A stretch of 64,000 bases of DNA, taken from positions 103,470,733 to 103,534,732 of the forward strand of contig OZ035960.1 in assembly GCA_964034945.1 (NCBI GenBank), written 5' to 3'. A program made the position numbers and the translations under genes. Numbering within the stretch: position 1 is the stretch's first letter; each line of letters starts with the position of its first letter. Below are positions 54,825 to 64,000 of this stretch, piece by piece. The notes below the pieces were generated by a model. That model had not been told where the DNA came from, searched no databases, and worked only from the letters and a program-made list of their open reading frames with translations. The stretch is from Chrysopilus asiliformis. Taxonomy: Eukaryota > Arthropoda > Insecta > Diptera > Rhagionidae.

Positions 54825-55200
54825 AGGTAGAACCTGAATCGTACGTCGATACGTCCGTCATGCGTGCGTCCGTCATGCGTGCGTCCGGTTGACAGTTCGA
54901 GTAGAATCAACGGGCTGCTACGAGTACTCCCCTAATAATACGTTTTCCGATGCGGCAGCCGCATAGAGTAGGTCGAATTTCTACTTTTACATGCGGCAAC
55001 GCACGGAAATGTCATTTCACAAAAAAGTTTGTTTACGATTTAAGCAATTTAAGTATGGAACAAATTGAAAGTAATTGTTTCGACGATAAACTAATAGAAG
55101 AAGTGCAAAACAATGAGTTAACTCCAGATTCGTTGCCGCACCCAACTGTCAGACGGACGCATGCATGACGGACGCATCGACGTACGATTCAGGTTCTACC
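54825..55200 (+). mobile_element. M4 copy 2: TIR element carrying a MADF-like start
   Basis: About 376 bp. GGTAGAACCTGAATCGTACG and its exact complement are the ends. GCGTGCGTCCGTCATGCGTG is repeated just inside. Flanks read TTAA on both sides, so the duplication could be TTAA or an overlapping TTA/TAA; copy 1 favours TAA. Confidence 0.88.
55055..55168 (+). pseudogene. Truncated MADF-like protein start in M4 copy 2
   Basis: MEQIESNCFDDKLIEEVQ is identical to copy 1; then NNELTPDSLPHPTVRRTHA and stop. The two copies diverge immediately after EEVQ and then both continue DSLPxPTV, so each has lost the rest of the gene by a slightly different joint. Confidence 0.6.
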
Positions 55201-55290
55201 TTAATTCAGTAATATCCAGTAGTTGATAACATTATTTTAAGAAAATCTCTCGTAGTTTTCTTTATAATAATTTTTTTTTCCGGAAAAATA
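55201..55290. other. Short spacer
   Basis: AT-rich; nothing recognised. Confidence 0.3.
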
Positions 55291-55540
55291 CAGTAATCCC
55301 TCCAACTGTGCGATAGATACGTTCCACAAAAAGAGCGCGCAAACCGAAACCGCGCACTGTGAACCCTACTTTGTATTAAATTTTTGGGGTTAGGAACATG
55401 TTTTTTTAAACGAAAATTATAAAAAAAAACTGCGCAGCTGCGAAATTTTTACCGCGCAATTCGAAGTTTTGGTATTAAAAACTTAACCGCGCAGTTGCGA
55501 AACCGCGCAGTTAGAAACCTCGCAGTTGGGGGGATTACTG
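55291..55540. mobile_element. MITE M2c, pogo/Tigger-like
   Basis: 250 bp. CAGTAATCCCTCCAACTG to GTTGGGGGGATTACTG, with TA on both sides. It shares GAGCGCGCAAACCGAAACCG with M2b in opposite orientation and carries an extra GCGCAGTTxxxAA block near its right end. Confidence 0.88.
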
Positions 55541-55794
55541 TATTTAAAAAATAATATTTTTTTCAAATACCTCGAGAACTGTTAAAGATTTGTAAAAACC
55601 GTTAAAGCAAAAAATGTGGAAAATTTTAATTCCTTTAAATTTGGTTATAAGCATTTTTTCAGAAAAGCGCATAGTTTTCGAGAAATTTTCAAAAAACTTA
55701 AGCTTTTCAAATATATTGAGAACCGTCAGGGATACATAAAAATCGTTGAACTGTAGAAAATTTTATTTCTTGTAAACTTGGTTTTATTCATTAC
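55541..55794 (+). repeat. Rep-D fragment (5' part)
   Basis: TTCAAATACCTCGAGAACTG, TTTAAATTTGGTTATAAGCA and AAAAGCGCATAGTTTTCGAG, repeated in part at 55690-55780. Rep-A and M7 insertions follow, then the Rep-D 3' part at 56402-56580. Confidence 0.75.
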
Positions 55795-56285
55795 TAGCTT
55801 GCATACCCGTCGTTGCCGGGTTAAGTTTTTTCAAAAATTTTTTTATAGTCTTTGTTGGATCTAAACTTCAGGCCAATTGGCTCGGTAGTTTCCCCGCGAA
55901 AGAGTAAAAACTAAGTTTCAGCGCAAAAACTAAGTTTCAAAATCACTTTATCCCCTCCCCTTACTCCCCCCAACTCTCGGGCTACTTTTTAATAGGTCTA
56001 TGTTGGTGCTGGACCCCCGACGAACATCTATGCCAAATTTCAGGCCAATCGATTCAGTAGTTTCCCCGCAAAAGAGTAACATAGCGCAAAAACTAAGTTT
56101 CAAAATCACTTTACCCCCTCCCCTTACTCTCCCCATCCGTCGCGCTACTTTTCTGTATGCCTATGTTGGAACCAGAACTACCACAGACATTCATGCCAAA
56201 TTTCAAGTCAATCGGTTCAGCCGTTTTTGCGTGAAAGAGGAATAGACAGACAGACAGACACCAGCTCATTTTTATATATTAGGCC
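55795..56285 (+). repeat. Rep-A copy inserted in Rep-D
   Basis: From CTAGCTTGCATACCCGTCGT to TTTTTATATATTAG. It has two GTAGTTTCCCCGC blocks, CCCCTCCCCTTACTCCCCCC, TTTCAAGTCAATCGGTTCAG and a (CAGA)n run. Confidence 0.85.
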
Positions 56286-56288
56286 CTA

Positions 56289-56401
56289 TCACAAAATCCG
56301 ATACGAATGATTCGGATCGTAAACTCAATGTTGTTGTTGGTATAAAACACTAACAACAACATTGAGTTTACGATCCGAATCATTCGTATCGGATTCTGTG
56401 A
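56289..56401. mobile_element. Palindromic MITE M7
   Basis: 113 bp: 53-bp arms (TCACAAAATCCGATACGAAT and onward, including AACTCAATGTTGTTGTT) with two mismatches and a 7-bp loop (56342-56348). TA on both sides (56287-8, 56402-3). It sits at the very end of the Rep-A copy. Confidence 0.9.
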
Positions 56402-56580
56402 TAATGTCTCTTATTATGATTTCTCAATAGGTTTCAAATACATAGGTTTGGAGAGAAATTTTCAAAAACCCGCATTTAAAAAAAAGTTGTATTTTTCGTA
56501 TTTGCCCCCGTTTTCGAGTCAATCTCCGTCATGAATACAAGACTTTCCCTCGATAGCAGAGGAAAGTAAAAATTATGTAC
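56402..56580 (+). repeat. Rep-D 3' end
   Basis: GAGAGAAATTTTCAAAAACC, CGTTTTCGAGTCAATCTCCG, CATGAATACAAGACTTTCCC and the terminal hairpin TCCCTCGATAGCAGAGGAAA. Confidence 0.75.
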
Positions 56581-57353
56581 GAATGATTTATAATAAAGTT
56601 CCGACCTAAAAAATTAATCATTCGCTAGTTAAAAGAGTTTGCAAATCAAATTTTAATCAAAAAGATTAGGCATCAATAAATTTAATTCATAGCAGAACAA
56701 AAAGAAAATATTTTCAAAATTTGCAATTTGTATTCCTCTTCCACCCCCATATGTAAACATAGCGAGTTAATATTTTCGTTGATTCAAACAATTTATAAAA
56801 TTTGCTGACAGGACATAAATTGCAAACAATCTCCCATGACGAATAACTCGCTTAAAGAAATTTGTGCGGCTCTACTAAAATGTCAATTTGTCAATTAATC
56901 ATCAAAGTTAATGACGGCATCGGAATCAACTTATCAATTACCCTTTCCACAATTCAATTAGAAATGCCTAATGTGTGATTAGGTTAGGGGAGTTGTTGTT
57001 GTTGTCGTTATTACAAAGTTGTATATTTAATAAACTTTAAACATTTAGATATAATTCAGGTAACCAATCGCTAAATACAGATTGATAAAGACACTGACTG
57101 TTCCGTCTCGGCTGTGGATAGATTGGGATTATTCGCTTCAAACAACTGTCATGATTCTTTAATATTTAAGTTAGCTTAAATGGGTTTATCTATTCCATGA
57201 ATAAATCGCATCAAGTTATTAATAGATGATACGGCGTATTTGAAGGTGACAACAGTGTTGAATGATTCTTGAAATTTGTTACCTATTCAAAAAATAGAAT
57301 CAAAAATACAGCGACATAAAATAATAATTTTTATTTTTGGTAACAGCGGTAAT
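56581..57353. other. Intergenic DNA downstream of TMEM135
   Basis: No gene. A small GTTGTTGTTGTCGTT run at 56994. Nothing else. Confidence 0.45.
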
Positions 57354-57359
57354 TTTATT
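57354..57359 (-). promoter_or_regulatory. Candidate polyadenylation signal of TMEM135
   Basis: TTTATT (AATAAA on the minus strand) about 180 bp after the stop codon. Plausible but unproven. Confidence 0.35.
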
Positions 57360-57540
57360 TATAATAAATCAACAATATCCACCACAATTCCATTTAAAAA
57401 CTAATTTCGTACAAAAGTATAAAAAAAATGAATTCAAACAACTAAAGTTAAACTTGCAATTACTTGTTGTTAAAATGAACTTAACTAATATAACTGAAAG
57501 GAATTGAAACTATAAATTTTGTAAAGAAATGTTACGATTT

Positions 57541-60337
57541 TTAACTAAATGCAAAACGAAGTGGTTGGTTATCAGTGTGTGTGCGTTTCATCACTTCTTG
57601 TACGGCTCTGCTAGTCTCCAAACCCCAAACATCTATTGATTTTCGATCCATTACTCCAACGCTAAGAAATTCAACGAAAAAATTTGGTTTTCTTTAATTT
57701 AAAAAATAGAAAACGTTTCATACCGTCCACCAGATAGCGAATGCAGGAATTTCCAATAACTCGGACGAAGATTAAGCGGTTCGAATAGAGCTGCGTGGAA
57801 CAAAAGTGCGGTACTTGCACAATACAACCAAATTGTGAAACCAGGCACTTTCGGTACAACACCCTTTTCGATTCCAATGTTATATGATATCTATATAAAA
57901 AATAATAAAAATTAAAAATAATATTTATAAAAAATTGTTGTTGTTTGTCTGTCTGTCTGTATTATTTAATTATCTCGACCAGTAGGATTTTTAATATGGT
58001 TTATTTGAACAATTTTGGGATGTATGCAAAACGGCTCAATCGATTTTGATGCAATTTTTTTTGCATAAATAGAGTTCCTTGCAGAATACAGGAGAGGTAG
58101 CTTTATATTGACCTTCCACCTCTGTTTCGGTAGCCTTCCTCGTGACGACTTTTCAACCGTTCAACCGTTCGATTGATTGTGATACAGTTTTATGTGTCAA
58201 ATAAAAAACTTTGCAGACAAGCATTTGCCAATAAAACAAATTAACCCTTCCTCTGGCCGTCAACCCCTCGCCCGCTATCTCCTGAATCGTTGAACTGATG
58301 TTGATCGGTTTTCATAATTAAATGGCTCGTATCTTAAACAAATTTTCTAACCATTTAAAAATCTAGCAATTCCGTGCTCTGTCGGACAAATTCCACGGAT
58401 ATTTTCTTAATAGCTGAAATGATTATCATGTTTTTACTATTAAATCGATATTTTTGGCGCGATGGTATTTTTTTGCAGTGTATTTAAAACGTATATCGAA
58501 AATTCTAACCCGGTAATGGCGAGTCCACATTATATTTAGTTAAAAATAAAAAGTATTAATCTTTTAGCGAAGCTAAACTTCGGCCTTTTTCTTAACCTTC
58601 GGCCGAAGCTAAAGCCGAAGGTTTGGATAAAAGCTAAGACAGCATTTTTCCAGACGTTTCTAATTTCTTGGGCAAAACTGTTCGAATAAAATCTGACTGT
58701 ATTCTAATTTTAATCGAGACAAAATTTTATCATGAAACATTTTCTGGCTAAACATTTTGAATTGACGAAAAGATTTCACTGATATGATGAGCCGCCGTTC
58801 ACCAAATACAATTTTTTTAGAAACTTTGCCTAAAAAAAAAAAAAAAAATAAAATAAATAATCGTGAAGTTATACAGCGGCTTGGATTTGTTTATTTTTTT
58901 GTTTTCCTCCCTTTGAAATGTGACAGTTCACTTGCACCACCGATTTCTGCCAAATCTTCGGTCTAATTTTGGCCGCAGGTAGCCAAACTCGATTAATCGG
59001 TCGGACTTTAGTTGCTACATTACGTAACCTTACTCCTAAATGTGTGACTACGTTTATGGATAGCCACAAATTCCAATAAAAGACTTACCTGCATCATCTT
59101 CCACATTACATAAAGTGCTACAGTTGTATCTGGATATTGCGTAAAAGCGCAACTGGCCACAAGGCCAGCAGGAATAGCATGCAATGGGTGGTCAAAATCA
59201 GTTATATGTCTTAATAAGCACGAAACAGACTGAAAAATAAATTATTACTTTTTTTATTTAACAAAAAAATAAAATTTGATTTCCCATACTTTATATAAAA
59301 ATGAAAATCCTCCTAGAAATAGACCCAATTTCAACGTATCCATATTGAATATAGTTTTTCGTAATTTCAAGCGTAACTGAATCAATTTTCTAATTTGTAA
59401 GGCAAGTTTTAAAGTCACTTGTAATCCAAATCCAACACTAAACAGTTTAAGACCACCTCGTAACGAATAATAAACGCAGCTATGATTGTGCGGGCATGTC
59501 GCATGCCGTTTTTGTGATTTCAATCGTTGTATAAAATTCATATAAAATCGTACAACAATTGATACACTCCCAAAATCATTTCGATTGTTGATATTACGAC
59601 GTAAATGGTCATCGGTTTCATTATCGGAAGGATTATTGTTTTCTGGCAGCATGCATCCCTCTTCATTTCGTCCAGCGACGAATCGCAATATATCGAATAG
59701 TGAATCCTTGTGGACTTTCTGTAATCCCAGGCGATAGAAATAAAGTAAAATGGAAGTACTTAATCCGAATATAAGGGCCTGTCCATGCGGTATTGGACTA
59801 ACGATGCCACGGGAAGTTGCCATACGCCACATTGTCTCTGTTGCAACATTCGATACATAAAGGGTTAATAGGGTACGACGCGTTGGACGTTCAATTAAAA
59901 TGGAGAAATACGATGCCAGAAATGATGGAACATATGCCATTGTCAAAAAATGAAATTTCCCTAGCATGTTACGTAAGAGACATGTAAACATCACATAACC
60001 AAAGGCATTGGTTGTTAAAAACGCTGTCGACTGTATAATACCGGTTAATGTCCGTTTGATATCACGTGCATTTGGTACACGGCCACGCATTAATAACGAT
60101 AACTGAAAGTAATGAAAAAAAATTATAATTATAAAAAATTATCAAATCTAAATACAAAAACAAAATAGTTAAGATAACCAATTTTACCAGATAAACAGCT
60201 GAATATATTCGAAAACTATGCAGGGAAGCTTGAATAAGTAGTCCAGCTGTTGAATTCCAACAGCTATCTGTCCATGGATGAACATATTCCTTGCACGTTG
60301 TTGATATTGGAATTAGTTTACTTTGTATATTTGTCAT
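57541..60337 (-). CDS. Tmem135: Transmembrane protein 135 orthologue, 5 exons, complete
   Basis: Multi-pass membrane protein linked in animals to peroxisomes and mitochondrial dynamics and lipid handling. Exons on the minus strand are 60337-60188, 60102-59290, 59229-59089, 57890-57724 and 57661-57541; introns are 85, 60, 1198 and 62 bp, all GT-AG. The joined frame is 463 residues, close to the usual length of about 460. Exon 1 has the N-terminal Cys region (C15, C26; HPWTDSC). Exon 2 has the family core IERPTRRTLLTLYVSN (from about residue 120), NVATETMWRM and a His/Cys cluster (RHATCPHNHSC). Exon 3 reads SVSCLLRHITDFDHPLHAIP, exon 4 GIEKGVVPKVP through LRPSYWKF, and exon 5 ends in a hydrophilic tail. 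Each piece aligns in order with vertebrate TMEM135, which is why these short exons were accepted. A TTCAG just upstream of the ATG may be an acceptor for a non-coding first exon. No breaks were seen, so the gene looks functional. Confidence 0.95.
57891..59088 (-). other. TMEM135 intron 3 with repeat fragments
   Basis: A large intron among short ones. It holds a (GTCT)n run at 57943-57960, TCAATCGATTTTGATGCAAT typical of interspersed-repeat tails, TTCAACCGTTCAACCGTTCG, and a small GCCGAAG inverted stretch at 58575-58622. The expansion is probably transposon-driven. Confidence 0.6.
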
Positions 60338-60494
60338 GTCTTGATCTGAATAAAATGGATATTTCAGTTAATAAAAAAATATATGATTTTTAACAGGTTG
60401 TGCGGGGAAGGGGGTGGGGTGTGTGAATATCGATGTCCTAACCAACTGAATAGGCCCTTAATTATACATATCTGTGGCAGAAAGCCAAAACATC
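60338..60494. promoter_or_regulatory. Region upstream of TMEM135
   Basis: A possible 5' acceptor lies at 60343-60347 (minus TTCAG). The upstream 60400-60420 stretch is G-rich. No clear core promoter motif. Confidence 0.2.
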
Positions 60495-60868
60495 TTAAGT
60501 CGATTTTCAGGCGAAGCCAAAGTGATCTGTCTGGAAATGCAAATACTGATCCCTTTGTGCCTGTTTACATTAGGACTCATTTTGAGGCGGCACGTCTTTC
60601 GCTCCGGCCAAGTGAGGGTGAGGGACGCAGTGGGGAGGGAAACCAAAAAGAGTGAACGAAGTTTAGATTCACTTAAAATTATCGGTCGCAAACCGGTTTT
60701 TGAGTCTGGTCGTTGAAATCTGTCGTTTAGTTTTGTTGGTGAAACCGGTTTATGAATCCAGATAAAGCGAACCGTGTGCACACGGCAGAAAAGTGACGAA
60801 AGACGTGCCGCCTCAAAATGAGTCCTAATGTAAACAGGCACTTTAGCTTCGCCTGAAAATCGACTTAA
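60495..60868. mobile_element. M5b with extended inverted flanks
   Basis: The core 60557-60841 has 45-bp perfect inverted repeats (GTGCCTGTTTACATTAGGAC and onward through TTTTGAGGCGGCACGTC). The interior resembles M5a in the opposite orientation. Outside it, TTAAGTCGATTTTCAGGCGA (60495) is inverted to TCGCCTGAAAATCGACTTAA (ending 60868), with about 33 extra bases on the left side only. It is either a nested pair or one long foldback. Confidence 0.85.
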
Positions 60869-62149
60869 CTTTTTCAGAACCGGTGGTTACATTTGTACAC
60901 ATTAAAGTTTTTCCCAAATATAACAATTTCATAAGATTATTTCGTATTTGAGACCGGTTGCGAACGTTTGTACACATTACAAGCTATCGAAAACAGTAAT
61001 AGATCTTGGATTTTTTTTTCAATATTTTCTTACTCTTATTTACCCACTTTATCAACACAAATTTTATCACAACCAAATTTTTAAAAAAAATAATTCAGTT
61101 CTGAAAGGGTTAAGAGGTTCTGGCACTAGATTTTAAGAGACTGTCCGTTTTGGAACTAGATTTTAAGAGACTGTCCGTAGCATACGTCATGCCAATTTCA
61201 AGTTTTTTATAACCCCATCAAGGGGTGGTAAAGGTTCCACATGTCACCTTTTCGCGATTTTTGGTATGAAGTTTAGTGTTGTAGTTATCCTACCGCTGTA
61301 CCGCCTCCCCTCTTCCTTCCCCTAGCAGGCCATTATATAAGAATTTTAATTTTCAAGAAAGGAGAGGTCAACAAACAACATTTTTGTAGTAGCTGTACCA
61401 AAATATAGGCTTTTTTAGTTCAAAACCAAGTAGTAATTTTTGGTTTCAACTAAACAAAGTCTTATTGTTTGTGCATTTACTATTGCAAATGCGAATGGTT
61501 TTCGACTGTGATTCAAATGAAACAAAGTCTTTTGAAATGCACACGAATTCGTTAGTTACCACAAAAAAAAACTACTCTCATAAACTCAATAAACTACAAA
61601 ATCTTTTTTTCCTAAAAATTTTCATCTCCCTAAACAAACAATTTTAAAATTTCATTAAAAAAAATTCCATGTCAAGTGCACGATGCTGACGATTAAATTT
61701 AGCTTTCGTCCATTTATACGGGGTTAAAATACTCGTGTGTAGTTAAAAAGTCATCATTAAAAATTTAATTTAAAAAATTACACCGGAGAATTGGTGAGTC
61801 CCAGAAGCATTTAAAGGAAATGATTTTTCACATCTGAAAGATGTAACTTTAAATAAATTTAATTCATTTTTGTGACATAAATCGAGAGTTTGCTGTTTTA
61901 GTTTGGTTTCGCTTATACGAATTTACTCGTGCGGAAAGTGATAACATGTACGAATGTAATTAAAGTCGTTCAAACAATTACTTTACAAGGAGATTTTACG
62001 TTAAAGTTTTTGAAAAAAATTAAAAAAAATTTCCATATTGTATGTTTAAAAGGAGAATTTCCTAAAACGCGTACATTCTTATAATCATTGAATTTTTTTG
62101 AAGTGAAAAATTGTAATTGTTTTTCAAATTTCTGTTCTTCAGATAAGTC
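60869..62149. other. Unassigned intergenic DNA
   Basis: A 26-bp segment beginning TGGxACTAGATTTTAAGAGA is tandemly repeated at 61122-61177. Otherwise nothing recognised. Confidence 0.45.
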
Positions 62150-62370
62150 AAAATCTTTAAAGCAAAAAATGTAATAAATTTGTTTGCTTTAAATTTGCAT
62201 TTTTTCTCAAAGGCGCACAGCATCCAAAAAATTTTCAAAAAAGTTTTTTTTTCAAATATAATTTATAGTTAACGGTACTTTTCCAAAAGCTGGTAGACAA
62301 CTACGATTTTGGTAAAAGCTGTCAAAAAACAATTTCAAGTCCCTAGCTCAAAGCGTTCACAAGTTATTTA
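62150..62370 (+). repeat. Rep-D fragment (5' part)
   Basis: TCTTTAAAGCAAAAAATGTA, GCTTTAAATTTGCATTTTTT, AATTTCAAGTCCCTAGCTCA and CACAAGTTATTTAG. It is interrupted here and resumes at 62784. Confidence 0.75.
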
Positions 62371-62783
62371 GAAACTTTGTTTGTTACCTTGCTTTGTTTT
62401 ACTGAAGCATTCGAGGCGATCAAAGCAACTTTAGGCCCAATATACGCTTTGCTATGAGCGCTCTGGCATCTGTCAACTCTATTTATATCTTCTGAGTGAA
62501 AAAAAAATTGTGCAAACAATTTAACAATAAAAATTAATGTATAAAGCATTTCTAATGCATTTTGTGTTTTATTCCATCGATTAGGTGAAAAACTGAATTG
62601 TCAGAACTGTCAAAGCGCGTAAAGCAAAGCGTTGAATTAAAAATTGCTCAGATCGAAGCTTTACCTGCATCGCTTTGCTTTAAGCACTTTTGTATTGGGC
62701 CATAAGGAAACACAGAGTTCAATTCAGCTGTCAAAGCGAAAAAAGCAAGCGAAGCAAGCAAAGCTTCTATTGGGCCATCACCT
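62371..62783. mobile_element. Insertion with GGCCCAATA inverted ends, nested
   Basis: This splits Rep-D. GCCCAATATACGCTTTGCT (62434) is inverted to AGCAAAG and GTATTGGGCC near 62676-62701, a MITE of about 270 bp. A further TTGGGCCATCACCTTAAG (62770) suggests a second, partly overlapping copy. AAAGCAAGCGAAGCAAGCAA simple sequence lies between. Borders are approximate. Confidence 0.55.
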
Positions 62784-62945
62784 TAAGATATGTACAACGG
62801 ACAGACAGACAGACATCCCCACGATTTTTCCTGAAACGGATTTCGTACTGATCAGAAAGTTTCTATCTGCTCGCGTTCTCGAATCGGTCACCGCCATGAA
62901 TTTGGTACTTTTCTTCTTAACAGAGGAAAATATAGAGGTAAGTCG
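62784..62945 (+). repeat. Rep-D 3' part
   Basis: GATATGTACAACGGACAGAC, TTCGTACTGATCAGAAAGTT, TTCTCGAATCGGTCACCGCC and the decayed hairpin TTCTTAACAGAGGAAAATA. The 123-codon frame running through it is not a gene. Confidence 0.75.
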
Positions 62946-64000
62946 GGTATTTTCATATAGTTTATTTACACCGTGCGTAGTTGAACGAAAGGAACCAACA
63001 GGTGGCCTGTGGTAATAAAAATTCGATTCTTTATGTTCTTATTTGTTGGAAAGTAGCACACTGCGGTGTACCACACGTACTGCTAGATTTTTTTTTAGTT
63101 TTCCTTGTGTAGGTGTAATGTTTACTTGTCCTGAGCAAACTGTACACCTCTTATAGGCTTACTAAAATTTACAATCTCTTACATCGTCGCAATGCCTGAC
63201 GCAGGCAAACGAGTTCTAATATTGCACGCTATCTTCACGTGCTCTAAATAAATTATTCGCCCTTAAGTTACACCAAGTTGTCAGATACAAAGACATTTTT
63301 GTAATAAAGTTCCAATCGACTCGGGAGTGGTCGAGAAATGGTTTTTATGCAAAATTAAAAGGTCGAATTTTTTCACAAATACAATAGGGGAAACTGGGGC
63401 ACATTCGGCAAAGGGGCACATTCGGCATTGCCATTTTCAGTATCAAGAATGCTTCAGAAAGGAGCGATCAAATACGTAAATGCACAATAATGCAATAACT
63501 TGAATTTAAATAAAGTCTGACAGTTCTATTTCCGCGCTCAGACGAGCAAGAGGTATTTTTGTGTTTTTCGGAAGTTTGATGTAGTTTCCCCATGCAGGTA
63601 CGTAAGGGATTTTTGAAGTCAATTTCGTCCGACGCTTAAAAAAGTTCGCGCAAATAGCATTTAAAAACATTAAGTTTCAATCCCGAAAGTAGAGTGCCTT
63701 TTAATTTACAGTATTTTAGATAAAAAATCTGAAAACATTAAGCGACACTTTCGGGGCACATTCGGCTTTCGTGATTTTAAGAAGTGATGTTGAATACATC
63801 CGTGATTTTAAGAAGAGAGATTTAATTTAAATTTTAGATTGAATTTAAATGGATCCTGTCGGCACATCTCGCTATTCCACATAATATATTTTTAATATAA
63901 ATTTCGATAACTATTTCGTGAAATAGGATTTTTCAATCATTCTTGTATGTGATATGAAATTAATTTTTATTTTATTTTAAAGTATTAATAAAATGAATTC
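62946..64000. other. Unassigned intergenic DNA with GGGGCACATTCGGC motifs
   Basis: GGGGCACATTCGGC occurs at 63396, 63413 and 63753. The rest is AT-rich without a gene. Confidence 0.5.

Noticed and set aside
57671..57877. 68-codon frame starting MESKRVLYRKCLVSQ
   Set aside because: It is the wrong frame over TMEM135 exon 4; the correct frame gives the GIEKGVVPKVP...LRPSYWKF family sequence.
60383..60841. Three overlapping frames of 80-127 codons
   Set aside because: They fall in the inverted-repeat element M5b, on both strands.
62644..63015. 123-codon frame
   Set aside because: It crosses a MITE border and a Rep-D fragment with the CAGA tail; it cannot be one gene.

Overview
The window looks like accessory, intron- and repeat-rich nuclear DNA of an insect, most likely a fly (Diptera). 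It is AT-rich and has two split genes with short GT-AG introns (53-85 bp, plus one of about 1.2 kb). One of them carries a ZAD domain, which is an insect zinc-finger hallmark. Most of the rest is layered transposon debris. Species cannot be named from the sequence alone.

Only two protein-coding genes are well supported, both on the minus strand. The first (8291-10082) is a three-exon ZAD plus 11-finger C2H2 transcription factor. The second (57541-60337) is a complete five-exon orthologue of TMEM135, a multi-pass peroxisomal/mitochondrial membrane protein; I rebuilt its exon joins from splice sites and family similarity. No rRNA, tRNA or CRISPR was recognised.

The rest divides into repeat families, given local names here. 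Rep-A (head GCTTGCATACCCG) has copies near 2.9, 5.35, 38.55, 44.9 and 55.8 kb and fragments at 4.4 and 20 kb. Rep-B (GACAGACGGA tail) lies near 0.5, 12.7, 13.2, 17.5, 23.2, 25.3, 30.9 and 35 kb. Rep-C (ends in CCATACGGGTATA) lies at 36.5, 43.2 and 52.7 kb. Rep-D lies at 28.3, 38.4-39.8, 55.5-56.6 and 62.1-62.9 kb. Rep-E (GCGCCGCAGGCGAAA) lies at 16.9, 27.4 and 43.9 kb. Sat122 is a 120-122 bp tandem unit found at 3, 4.1, 6.3, 30.4, 33.6 and 45 kb. FB is a foldback palindrome at 6.0, 13.6 and 33.3 kb. Many terminal-inverted-repeat elements can be typed from target duplications: three hAT-like elements with exact 8-bp duplications, pogo/Tigger-like elements at TA, Harbinger-like elements at TTA/TAA, a P-element-like element carrying the start of a THAP domain, and a mariner deletion derivative. 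Insertions are often nested, so relative ages can be read, for example Rep-C inside hAT inside the end of Rep-B at 35-37.6 kb.

Three observations stand out. (1) A 99-bp-armed perfect palindrome sits next to a strictly 122-bp-periodic array, and the same pair recurs elsewhere as a composite mobile satellite. (2) Several deletion-derivative elements keep only the start codon and first coding segment of a gene (THAP-, MADF- and SAM-like starts). (3) A pure GGGAGA hexamer tract of about 717 bp lies next to a Rep-A tail fragment. Long stretches near 1.2-2.9, 10.1-12.6, 20.9-23.1, 25.7-27.4, 28.8-30.2, 31.5-33.2, 40.6-43.2, 45.6-47 and 61-62.1 kb hold nothing I can recognise.
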